Assembly: GCA_039707655.1 (NCBI GenBank)
Contig: CM077665.1
Coordinates: forward strand, 293,946,205-294,010,204
From: Elymus sibiricus
Taxonomy: Eukaryota; Streptophyta; Magnoliopsida; Poales; Poaceae
Reading direction: 5' to 3'
Length of the DNA: 64,000 bases
The notes beneath the pieces are model-generated. The model had not been told where the DNA came from and searched no databases. It saw nothing but the letters and a program-made list of their open reading frames with translations. Numbering within the stretch: the first letter of the stretch is position 1; each line of letters opens with the position of its first letter. The position numbers and the translations under genes were made by a program. This document shows positions 1 through 9,503 of this stretch, piece after piece.

Positions 1-32
1 CCGGAGCGGTCATCTCGGTGATGAGGACGTGC

Positions 33-260
33 TCAAGGTGGACTCTCACCGGAAGAGTACTCTGATGAGTGACCACTTGAGTGGCGTCGTCTTGACGATG
101 TAGATGTAGAAGAAGCGCGCTTGACCATCAAGGCGCGAATTTCCTCCATTTGGCTTGAGAGCTTGGTGTCGAGGTAATCCCTCGTGCGCACTTCGGATTC
201 GCGTACGTCGGTGGCGAGTTGCTCGATGCGGTCGTTCAAGACGTCATGCGATTGGCGCAT
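33..260 (-). CDS. gag-like N-terminal ORF of element A (75 aa, truncated)
   Basis: This ORF begins with an ATG at 260 and stops with TGA at 33-35. The first 48 residues are charged and predicted helical (start MRQSHDVLND, then RIEQLATDVRESEVR), like the coiled-coil starts of grass gypsy Gag proteins. A serine/arginine-rich tail with SSTSTSSRRR and SSGHSSEYSS follows. It sits where gag is expected, downstream of LTR, PBS and leader on the same strand. A 75-residue product is far too short for Gag, so either the stop is a disabling mutation or this is a short upstream ORF. No conserved Gag core or zinc knuckle is visible in the window. Confidence 0.35.
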   Translation of the reverse strand: MRQSHDVLNDRIEQLATDVRESEVRTRDYLDTKLSSQMEEIRALMVKRASSTSTSSRRRHSSGHSSEYSSGESPP

Positions 261-1812
261 TGCTTTTTGCGCGCCAAAGAATTGTAGCTTGGTGACGTAG
301 GTCGTTTCGTCGTCCTCTCGCTCCTCGATTGTCGGGTTTTGGATGCTTTACCTACCTATCTAGAGTACTCAAGTAGATATAAGTGGAAGAATGAGACGAC
401 AATATCAATTACCGTTCCACAAGTTGAAAATGGATCAAGGTTCCCACAATATGCAGAAGTGGAAGTAGTAGAATTGGTACCGAAGATCTGCCTTCTCACA
501 CCTACACAATTAAGTCTTATGGAGGAGCTTGGTTAGGATAGTGGCACAAATTTCAAGCAATCCGAAAGATAAGATTCAATAATGTTGAAAAAGATTCGCA
601 AGTTTGCAAGTAAGACAATGTAGATCAATAGCAATGAGTATACACAGAAACACACACATGAATAGATAAGTGGGGTCGCGCAACCAAGGATGAGCCAAAA
701 TGTGGAATCCACGGAAAATGCTTGCGTTGCACAACACTAGAGAGACGCTAGCACGATTGCTTAAATGGGCGTGATACGAACTTGTGCACAACCTATAAGA
801 AACAAAATGTGTGGTCTTCCTATTCCCGACTTGCTATGTATGTATGAGGCACATGTCACTCACTCAAGTGATCCAAGATGATCGAGTATGCTATGCAAAG
901 TTGGCAATGCTATTGCTCTTTTGCTCTTGCTTAAAAGCTTTGCTTCTCTTTTCTTTTGCGAAGATGTTTTGTATGGTCACAATGCGGGACGTGCACACCA
1001 AGATAGCAATTATGTATGCGGGGACTATGTAAACACAAAATATGATACTATGAGAGATGCACGCAATTGAAGCTATGTGGAGTATGTATTACTAAAGTGC
1101 ACAAGTAGCATAGCCCGGCAATACTCAATGGCTAGTCTCGATAGGCAAGTGACGCAAATAGGCTCGGGGTAATAATGCAATGGCAAGGGTAGAGTGAAGA
1201 GTGTCGTCGCGGTTACCGTCCTTGCTTATGGTGTAGTATCAACGAAGAGTTGGTCGGCGACGAACCGGGGCGATGATGAGCGGCGATGTCGATGAAGAAC
1301 CACTCCTAATTAGCCGAAACACCTTAGGAAGTGGCGATGCTCGCGACTCAAAATCTCAAATGCAAAGGGTTGCGGAAAAATTGGCGGTGACAAATGCGGA
1401 AGAAAATGGTGGAGAAAACAAAATGTTTAGGCTGAAAATTCAGGTTGGTCAGAATTGGTCGGACGTCCGGGCTCGGTCGGACATCCGGGGTCCGGTCGTC
1501 CGGAGACTATCGGTCGTCCGGCGGCGCTCGGTCAACCGGAGCCTGCGGGTTCACCAGTTGACCTAGGGAAGGATGAACTCGAAACAAAACAAAATTTCGG
1601 CCAAAATTGGAGCGATTTGGCGGTGGAAAATGATGGGAGTGATGGGGGAAATCTAGATCCACTTGTCCACAACGAAATCCACGGATCCAAAGCAACAAAA
1701 TCTCCTCAAATCCAACGAATCCAAGAAATTTGGTAGGGCTATTTTGTGGGAATTTTCAAAATTAGGTCAAAAACGAAACAAAATTCGGCTAGAAAGTGGA
1801 GGGAGGGACTCC
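261..1812 (-). other. Untranslated leader of gypsy element A
   Basis: About 1.55 kb lies between the gag-like start and the CACTA insertion, without a convincing ORF. It is consistent with the long leaders of grass gypsy elements. A cluster of CGGACGTCCGG-like words at about 1458-1535 matches the cluster in this element's LTR (9428-9815). With the CACTA removed, the leader cluster lies roughly 0.35 kb inside the LTR end. Short ORFs here on either strand look incidental. Confidence 0.5.
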
Positions 1813-1815
1813 AAG

Positions 1816-2386
1816 CACTACAGGAATCAGCCACTTTGCCATCTGCCATGGCAGATGGCAAAGGCATGGTCGGCGGATGGCAAAGGCTTTGCCATCTGCC
1901 AGCAGACGGCAAACAGTTTGGCTGAAACCCAGCCGGGAAAGGCTACTTTGCCGTCTGTTGGCAGATGGCAAAGAGCCTGCAGCCTTTGCCATCAGCTGGC
2001 AGATGGCAAAGCCTCTGAACGGGGTTAGCCACGTTAGAAGGCTAACGGCGTGCTTTGCCGTCTGCCAGCAGATGGCAAAGATTCTGGCCTTTGCCATCTG
2101 CTGGCAGATGGCAAAGAGACCAAATAGGCCCTTCCCCGTTCGGACAGGTAGCTGACACGTGGCCTCTTTGCCATCTGCCAGCAGATGGCAAAGGCTAGAA
2201 TCTTTGCCATCTACTGGCTGATGGCAAAGGCTGCAGGCTCTTTGCCATCTGCTAGCAGATGGCAAAGATTCTGCAGCCTTTGCCATCTGCCAGCAGATGG
2301 CAAAGAGACCAAATAGGCCCTTCCCCGTTCGGACAGGTAGCTAACACGTGGCCTCTTTGCCATCTGCCAGCAGATGGCAAAGTGCC
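1816..2386. repeat. Left subterminal palindrome array of the CACTA element
   Basis: About eleven copies of a roughly 27-bp palindrome are packed here. Each is a TTTGCCATCTGC half followed by its mirror GCAGATGGCAAAG around a short variable centre, with occasional GCCGTC or GCCATCAG variants. A 189-bp stretch is duplicated in tandem: the word GAGACCAAATAGG starts at 2116 and again at 2305. Such arrays are the known binding region for TnpA-like proteins at CACTA ends. ORFs running through this array are artefacts of the repeat. Confidence 0.85.
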
Positions 2387-2814
2387 TATATTGCCCCATT
2401 TAATTTTTTTCTTCTTATATCAATTCATCTTCACAGAAAATCAAACACACATATATATATATAACCAATATAGCATATTCAACACATATTACCAATAGTC
2501 ATGAACACATATATATCCAACACATCCATGAACACATATCCAACACATGTTACCAATAGTAGCAAGTTTCATCCATACATATACATAGTTTCATCAATAT
2601 TACACAGTTTCATCCATAGGTAGCAAGTTTCACAAAGTAAAAACAAAAACTAAAGACAAGCACTCCATCAACCCAAGCTTCCATGATCTAGAGCAAATCT
2701 GCAAAATGGGAAAGAAGAAAGTTAGAAGAAAAAGACTAGAAGAAGAAGATTATGATGATGCAACTAAAATGTGAAGACTATTATGCTGCAACTTATATCT
2801 GTAAAATATGTCAT
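2387..2814. other. AT-rich spacer with short ACACATATCC-type repeats (CACTA)
   Basis: This stretch has no credible ORF. It contains degenerate short repeats such as ACACATATATCC, CCAACACAT and GTTTCATCCATA between 2440 and 2620, followed by an A-rich, AAGAAGAAG-containing segment. It joins the left subterminal array to the larger internal array. Confidence 0.5.
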
Positions 2815-4165
2815 TTTGGAGCTAAGTATGATTATTATGTCATTTTTGAGCTAGCTAAGCATACTAAGTCATTTTGGTGTAAAAAATGCTAAGTAAGGTC
2901 ATTTTGGAGCTAAGTAAGGTTATTATGTCATTTTGGAGCTAACTAAGCATATGAAGTCATTTAGGAGCTAAAATATGTCATTTCTTAAGCATATTATGTC
3001 ATTTTAGAGCTAGCTAAGCATATTAAGTCATTTTGGAGGAAAAGATGCTAAGTATAGGTCATTTTAGAGCTATCCTAGGTTAAATAGGTCATTTTTAAGC
3101 TAATTAAGCTTATTATGTCATTTTTGAGCTAGGTAAGCATATTGAGTCATTTTGGAGGAAAAATGCTAAGTATAGGTCATTTTAGAGCTATCCTAGGTTA
3201 AATAGGTCATTTTGGAGCTAAGTAAGGTTATTATGTCATTTTGGAGCTAGCTAAGCATATGAAGTCATTTAGGAGCTAAAATATGTCATTTCTTAAGCAT
3301 ATTATGTCATTTTAGAGCTAGCTAAGCATATTAAGTCATTTTGGAGGAAAAGATGCTAAGTACATAGGTCATTTTAGAGCTATCCTAGGTTAAATAGGTC
3401 ATTTTTAAGCTAGCTAAGCATATTAAGTCATTTTGGAGGAAAAGATGCTAAGTACATAGGTCATTTTAGAGCTATCCTAGGTTAAATAGGTCATTTTTAA
3501 GCTAGCTAAGCATATTAAGTCATTTTGGAGGAAAAAATGCTAAGTATAGGTCATTTCAGAGCTATCCTAGGTTAAATAGGTCATTTTGGAGCTAATTAAG
3601 CTTATTATGTCATTTTTGAGCTAGCTAAGCATATTGAGTCATTTTGGAGAAAAAAATGCTAAGTATAGGTCATTTTAGAGCTATCCTAGGTTAAATAGGT
3701 CATTTTGGAGCTAAGTAAGGTTATTATGTCATTTTGGAGCTAGCTAAGCATATGAAGTCATTTAGGAGCTAAAATATGTCATTTCTTAAGCATATTATGT
3801 CATTTTAGAGCTAGCTAAGCATATTAAGTCATTTTGGAGGAAAAGATGCTAAGTATAGGTCATTTTAGAGCTATCCTAGGTTAAATAGGTCATTTTTAAG
3901 CTAGCTAAGCATATTAAGTCATTTTGGAGGAAAAAATGCTAAGTATAGGTCATTTTAGAGCTATCCTAGGTTAAATAGGTCATTTTGGAGCTAATTAAGC
4001 TTATTATGTCATTTTTGAGCTAGCTAAGCATATTGAGTCATTTTGGAGGAAAAAATGCTAAGTATAGGTCATTTTAGAGCTATCCTAGGTTAAATAGGTC
4101 ATTTTGGAGCTAAGTAAGGTTATTATGTCATTTTGAAGCTAGCTAAGCATATGAAGTCATTTAGA
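2815..4165. repeat. AT-rich internal minisatellite of the CACTA element
   Basis: Around 35 diverged copies of a 30-40-bp word occur here: GTCATTTTGGAGCTA followed by GCTAAGCATATTA, with variants containing GAGCTATCCTAGG and GGAGGAAAAGATGCTAAG. They form higher-order blocks. The same block starting GCTAAGTAAGGTTATTATG appears near 2915, 3215 and 3710 and again, truncated, near 4110. No ORF of note crosses it. It lies just beyond the 3' end of the TnpA-like gene in transcription order. Confidence 0.85.
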
Positions 4166-4583
4166 ACCCGGGCCGACATGACTAGTCATAGAACCAAGGT
4201 GGCACAAACATACAGGGACAGGCATACATGACCCAGCAATTTACGTGTCGGTCATCAGCGAGTGCAACCAAGTCGTAGCAAGCTACAAGGACTTCGGTGA
4301 TACACCGCGTGACATTTCCCCGTAGGGACAGACACAGGAGCAAAGAAGGACACATGCCGGTCAATCCATGTGTTCCGGAGCAGTAGCGAACTACCATGGC
4401 TCAGTGGAAGCACTAGGAGGCATTTCCCTGTATGGAAGGCTACCAAAGGCACACGACTAGGTGTCGAATCCCACACATACAATGCATTTCAAACATACAC
4501 ACATTATGCACGATATGTGTAGATACAACATGGCATCACAACAAAACTCTATTAAGCAAAACACTTGGGAAAACTTACCGTCA

Positions 4584-5595
4584 TCACGGAGGTGTATGTG
4601 TAGGTGTAGGACCGGTCGCGCCAGTGGTAGACGGAGAAGGATCGGTCGATGCTTGTCGGGAGTTATGCTGCACCAAAGATTATTTCCAATGTATCGTTAG
4701 CATGATGCAACTCAAATGTGAAGACTAGTAAGTAATCTCCATTCAAATGAAACTCACCGTGTCCGCCAGAGCAATGACTGGCATCCGCGGAGGGGTCTGA
4801 CCGTTGCCCTGGCACATGGTCTGCACATTTGGTTTTCACGAGTCAGTCATATTAGTTAGTAATGAAAGGAACATTACGTGCATGATTTGGCTAATATGCA
4901 GAAGAAACTTACCACGAAGAGCTCGTATAAGGCCCGGTTCTGCGCGTCATTCCGGTTCCTCTCCTCCAACAGCTTAGCCGTCCTGTCCTCCATCTCCCTC
5001 TCCCTCTCCGCCAGAAGCTCCTCGGTCTTCGCTCTCTCTTTCTCAATAGCAGTCTGCAACACCACTCCTCGTTAGCATTGTAATCATCGACAGCCGCACA
5101 CACAATGTAATGGAGGAAAGGTATCTGAGTCCGTATAACTAACCTGGAATTCGAGCTCCATTGGCCGTGCACGAGGCCTTATCTCAGGATCGGAGCTGGT
5201 CTGGCGCTTCTTGATCTGCGGGAGAGTGCTAGTACAATGTATCAGTCCATCCCCAATGGCTAACGAGCCATGGTGCCTCCCGCCACCAGATATCATCACC
5301 AGCTCTGGATCAAGAGGTTGCTGGCTCGGGTTAAAGTCCGGCCCTTTCCTCGCCTTCCCCTCGTCTCTGTACCTCACAAGCTTGTGGTGGGAGGCGGGGT
5401 TGCTGAATTTCTCTGGATCATCGAGGTCAGACTCAGAGAATGACTTGGCCTTCTTGTACGAGGCAGTATTGGACATGGCATAGAGGTCGAACAGCTCTGG
5501 CACTGGAGCCTTGTTGTGTACGCCAACATCGCTCTTCCAAGAATTTCTCTCTGCTCTGTTTAGAAACCAAAAGGTCGGGACCTCATTTTCAGATA
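4584..5595 (-). CDS. TnpA-like CACTA protein, 3' four exons
   Basis: Four exons can be read on the minus strand: 5595-5144, 5053-4913, 4820-4758 and 4667-4584 (stop TGA at 4584-4586). All three introns are GT-AG and fall between codons, so the reading frame stays open throughout. The largest exon carries PELVMISGGGRHHG and the RPRARP segment, matching the C-terminal part of plant Transposase_24 (Ptta/En/Spm) proteins. The next exon is a charged coiled coil (KERAKTEELLAERERE), and the last two are proline/threonine-rich. An acceptor at 5596-5601 implies upstream exons that I could not place. In CACTA elements this protein binds the subterminal palindromes. The intact splice pattern suggests this part has stayed functional until recently. 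Confidence 0.65.
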
Positions 5596-5601
5596 CTGCA
5601 A

Positions 5602-6708
5602 AGAAAACAAGTAGATATTTCCAGCTAAACAAACAAGTAGGCAGTCACAAACAAACTGCAATCTATGGTACCTGCAAATCTGGGTCCAATTTCAAGTATT
5701 GCTGTGAAACTCTTTGAAAATCATTTTACAGATTATAAATTCACAAGACACACAATAAGAATCTTCAGGACCTATGTGCTAACCATAGTACACTCTCAAT
5801 TAACAGATATTAGCATTTACATTTCAAGTAGTCAAATCTGGGTCCAATTTCAAGTTAGGAGTCAATACTCAGGACCGGTCCGATCTTCCCTGATGGACTC
5901 ATGCCGTGACTATAAACAATTCTAAAACAAAAAATCAAGTTATCTGATTGATGCTGAATATCAATACTGTGTGTGTTTGGGGGAGGGGGGGTAATATTTC
6001 TTGAAAAACAGAATTAAAAAGGAACTTAATTGTATAGAAGTTGGTGCACAACCATAGGTTATAAACAAGGGAGAAAGTTGAAGGCTCTATACTCTAGAAA
6101 TAGCACCATTACCCATTCATGTTTCAGGCACAATGATGTTGCACTTATTTTATAAGCTGCTGCTCATACTAACAAAATTTAAAGCAAGCTTCTAAATTTG
6201 TTCCATGGTCATATAGTAAAAGTGTAAATTTAGCTCTCATAAACTTCAGTAAAACAATACATAACTCACCCGAACGCTATGCTGATAGTCGATAAATTTC
6301 TTTGATTGTTGTTGCAGAATTCCACAGATGTAGAGCAGCACGAACACCTAGAAGCTTAGCCCATCGTCCATGTGTGGCATCACATGCAGCAAAAACTGCT
6401 TATGTGCTTTCTCTCAACACATCAACTCTGAAGAAGATGCAAGTGTTCAAAAGCAAATCTTTTTTTGCATCATCACACATAATTAAGGTATGCAACTTAT
6501 GAGATACTGGATTCGCTATGACTGAAGTTGCCAAACATTTTTATTGAATTTGTACTGGACATATCATTTGCTTTTCCTTGAAACACTGGAAGCTTAGTAG
6601 TACTACGTGTAACAGTATTTAAGACCCGTGAAGTAAAACCATAGTCATTCAGCTCCACTGGAAGAGTACATCTCCACCGTCATGATGCAGGACGCCACCT
6701 ACTAGCTT
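5602..6708 (-). other. Intron-like AT-rich interval of the CACTA element
   Basis: About 1.1 kb without a convincing exon lies upstream of the TnpA-like exons. It is AT-rich, with a G-run (GGGGGAGGGGGGG) near 5980. No TNP2-like transposase motifs are visible on either strand, which supports an internal deletion. Confidence 0.4.
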
Positions 6709-6910
6709 TCAGGAGGCCACATCATGATGGACGGAGAAGACGACCGCGACGAAGAGGCGACCGATGGTGGTGCGGCTGACGGAGAACTGGACCCAGCCAC
6801 AAGGGTCACCCATGTACTCTGATCCGTGGTAGTGTCGCCACCTCTTGTAGCTCGAGGGGGTGATCTGAATGGGGCTTAGATAGAACTGATGCTGCGGCTT
6901 CTTTGTTGTC
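6709..6910 (-). other. Exon-like segment of unknown origin inside the CACTA
   Basis: On the minus strand a good acceptor (TTTGCAG at 6911-6917) opens a frame ending at TGA 6709-6711. It encodes about 67 residues, including SYKRWRHYHGSEYMGD. I do not recognise the product. It may be the last exon of the CACTA's first gene, or a fragment of a captured host gene, since CACTA elements are known to pick up gene pieces. The surrounding introns are AT-rich. Confidence 0.3.
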
Positions 6911-7610
6911 CTGCAAATATAACAAGAGCATGTAAGCAAACTGAATAAAGTAATTATCAAACATGAAGGGATAAACTCTCTAGAGAATAGCAAATCCATA
7001 CTAGATAAAATAGTATCATATTCATACTGCACGCAGCGGCGACCGAATACACCCGAGAATCATGAGCTATTTTGAATGTGTATATAACCTATCTACAATA
7101 ATTTTGGATTGATTAAAAAAACAATTATCAATCAAGTTCAGTGGTACATAGCATGACATTCAGAGCTCTCATTGATGCAATGTAACTCACACTCATAGTC
7201 CATTCGAGATACAAGGATTATCAAGTAGAGAGGTTAATGGAGTAGCATCACAGAGAAGAGCAGCATGCAACTGAGCTCTAGACCACACCACATGGTACAA
7301 AATGCAATCTGGATAACTGGATACACACACGTTGTCTACATTCAGAGAACATTTTCCTAGAACAATAACATTACATAGCTAGGTTAATCTAACCATGAAC
7401 ATTAGCACAATATTGTTCTGGAAATCATTCTTGGAAGTACACATACACATATTTTCTGCTACAAGACCACACATACATCTAATTTCTGTAGTAACAAAGT
7501 TCATAGAAAATTTGCTACAGATTAATAATTAAACCATCAATTATTGCTTTAGGTCACGAAGCAATCAGCCATAATGTTCACAAGTATGAGAAAACTACAA
7601 CCAGAAAAGA
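6911..7610 (-). other. Intron-like AT-rich interval of the CACTA element
   Basis: Low-GC sequence without ORFs lies between two exon-like segments. It ends at a good donor (GTATG at 7613-7617, minus strand). I see nothing else in it. Confidence 0.35.
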
Positions 7611-7617
7611 TTCATAC

Positions 7618-8420
7618 CTGCATCAACAGCCAGGGGCGTGGTGATTGGGCGGTGCTGCAGGTCGCAAGGGAGGTGGGGCTCGTGGATCTAGGGCCTAGGG
7701 TGCTGGATCCGGCGAGGCAAGGCATCTGTCGGCGAGGAAGACCTCTTGGGCATTAAGCCTAGGCACTGAGCTCATGTATAGGGAAGGGGAGGCGGGTGAG
7801 AAGAGAAGGAAGGATGGGGGAGAGGGGCCGGCCGGTGGCACACTCACGGGATTACCGGAGAGAACGACGACGACGCGTGAAACCCGGATGACGGCAGCTC
7901 GGGGCAGGACGGGCGGAGGCAGACGGGAACGAGCTCCTGCTCGGGAGCGAGCAGGCAGACGCGGGTGCAGGGGCATGACTTCCTCAGCTTCCAGGTGTGC
8001 TCCGGTTGGTTCCAACAGAGGAGCAAGAGCAAGACGGCGGCCGTGCAGCAGAGAGGGACAAGACGGTGACGCGGCGGGGGGAGGGCAGGAGTTGGGAACG
8101 GATAAGATGATAGGGGCGGCGGTGGAGGAGAAAGAGTGGGGGGGCGGGGAGGATGGAGCCGGTACGCCGGCCAGCCGGCGGTGCTCCGCCCAGCCAAGCA
8201 GAGAAGAAGGGGAGGAGGGAGAGACGAAGGGGAGGAGGGAGGAACGAAGGGGAGGAGAGTATTACCTGCGACGGGCGGCGGGAATGGATCTCCGGGCGGC
8301 GGGGATGGAGCTCCGGGCGACGGCGGTGGCTGGAAGGTCGCCGGAGTCCGGCTGCAGGAGCTGGCGGCGGCGAACCCTAGCGAGGAGAGCCGGCGGCCGG
8401 CTGCTGCTCTCGATTGGGTT
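7618..8420 (-). other. GC-rich exon/5'-UTR-like block near the CACTA 5' end
   Basis: GC content jumps sharply here relative to the neighbouring AT-rich intervals. Minus-strand splice-like signals bracket it: a donor at 8261-8265 after CCGTCGCAG, a pyrimidine-rich tract and acceptor near 7770, and a donor at 7613-7617. Relative to the TnpA-like gene this is the upstream end of the element, so it may be the non-coding first exons of the CACTA transcript. A captured host-gene 5' end is the alternative. Long ORFs on both strands here are low-complexity Gly/Arg or Pro/Ser translations of GC-rich DNA. Confidence 0.4.
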
Positions 8421-8564
8421 CGGTGGCGGGCTGGGAGAGATAGGGAGAGAGAGAGATGGGTGGGGCCGGGCTGGGAGAGAGAGGGAGAGAGAGAGAGGGG
8501 TGGGGCCGGGCTGGGAGAGAGAGGGAGAGAGAGAGAGGGGTGGGGCCGGGCTGGGAGAGAGGGG
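8421..8564. repeat. 40-bp tandem repeat, about 3.6 copies, GA-rich
   Basis: The unit begins TGGGGCCGGGCTGGGAGAGA and continues with GAGGGAGAGAGAGAGAGGGG. Copies lie at 8421-8460 (diverged), 8461-8500, 8501-8540 and a partial one to 8564. The 8461 and 8501 copies are identical, suggesting recent slippage or amplification. Confidence 0.9.
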
Positions 8565-8569
8565 AGATA

Positions 8570-8966
8570 GCCCCACCTCTTTGCCATCAGCCAGCAGATG
8601 GCAAAGTTCTTTGCCATCTGCTGGCTGATGGCAAAGAGGTGGGGCTTTGCCATCTGCTGGCTGATGGCAAAAAGGTGGGGCTTTGCCATCTGCTGGCTGA
8701 TGGCAAAGAGGTGGGCCTAGTGCGCCGTTACAACGCCGTCGTCCGCTGGACCCCACCAACCTCTTTGCCGTCTGCCAGCAGACGGCAAAGATTCTTTGCC
8801 ATCTGCTGGCAGATGGCAAAGAGGTGGCTGATGGCAACCAGGTTCTTTGCCATCTGTCAGTTCTTTGCCATCTGTTTTTTGTAAGCAGATGGCAAAGACG
8901 TTCTTTGCCATCCGCTGGCAGACGGCAAAGAGCTGACTGATGGCAAATTCCCTGTTTCCAGTAGTG
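8570..8966. repeat. Right subterminal palindrome array and terminus of the CACTA
   Basis: About eight palindromic TTTGCCATC...GATGGCAAA units occupy this stretch. They include one with an enlarged loop (around 8866-8896) and two broken half-units (near 8822-8840 and 8935-8950). The array ends in TTCCAGTAGTG at 8956-8966, the inverted partner of the left CACTAC terminus. Confidence 0.85.
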
Positions 8967-8986
8967 AAGGTGTGAATCAACATGGC

Positions 8987-8999
8987 TCATGATACCAAT
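8987..8999 (-). other. Primer-binding-site-like sequence of element A
   Basis: Reading on the minus strand, TGGTATCATGAG follows two bases inside the LTR end. It resembles the initiator-methionine tRNA PBS TGGTATCAGAGC with a small change. Together with the TATCA terminus, this fixes 9001 as the inner LTR edge and sets transcription leftward. Confidence 0.6.
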
Positions 9000-9364
9000 A
9001 TGATACGGGCACTCCCGAGTGTGTCGATCTTTTCACACTTGGAGGGGAAAAGGGAGGAATCACGAGAGAAAACACGAACTCAAGAACGATCTCCGATCGC
9101 ACATCCACTAAATCCACTCAAACACAAGAGGTACATAGATCCAAAGTCAACAAGGAGATACAAGTAACCGATAGTCGTCTCACTCCGGAGGAGATGAGGT
9201 CTTTGTATCCCGTGGGATCTTCCCTTGATAGGGGCCTTGGCATCCACTTCGGATCTTCTCTCAAAGAGGTGGTCAACTCCAAGGGAGAAGGAAGTAGATG
9301 GAGCTATGCTCAACAAAGTCAAGTGCTAAACATAAGCTAACCCTAGCTAGAGGAGGGGGAAGGG

Positions 9365-9372
9365 TTTTTATA
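9365..9372 (-). promoter_or_regulatory. TATA box of element A LTR
   Basis: TATAAAAA on the minus strand lies about 370 bp from the inner LTR edge and downstream of the CGGACGTCCGG cluster. It is the right place for an LTR core promoter firing leftward. Confidence 0.6.
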
Positions 9373-9503
9373 GTCGTAGGCGGAATAGAGGGGTACATGG
9401 GCCAAGGCCCGAGCGGCTGTGCGCAAACAGGGTCCGGATGTCCGGGCGTTGTCGGACATCCGGGCGCTGTCGGGCGTCCGGGCGCTGTCGGACGTTCGAG
9501 GCT

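Larger units (their letters stand above)
1816..8966 (-). mobile_element. CACTA (En/Spm) DNA transposon, 7151 bp, internally deleted
   Basis: The left end reads CACTACAGGAATCAG. The right end, reverse-complemented, reads CACTACTGGAAACAG. The element is flanked by the 3-bp direct repeat AAG (1813-1815 and 8967-8969), as expected for CACTA transposition. Both ends carry dense palindromic subterminal repeats, the usual binding sites of the TnpA-type protein. The interior holds a 1.35-kb AT-rich repeat array, a spliced TnpA-like gene on the minus strand and a GC-rich exon-like block. I see no TnpD (TNP2-like) transposase, so mobility would need help from another copy. It landed in the leader of gypsy element A, which is therefore older. 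Confidence 0.93.

Noticed and set aside
1840..2386. CRISPR-like regularly spaced palindromic repeats
   Set aside because: The units are adjacent palindromes without uniform unique spacers, at both ends of a CACTA element in a plant genome. There are no cas genes.
1663..2399. Several ORFs of 60-165 codons on both strands
   Set aside because: They translate the palindromic CACTA end (repeating LPSAS, DGKE, QMAK words) and have no independent support.
7774..8990. Long ORFs (284, 281, 242 and 144 codons) on both strands
   Set aside because: Low-complexity Gly/Arg/Glu or Pro/Ser translations of GC-rich and GA-repeat DNA, overlapping on both strands. They are not protein-like.
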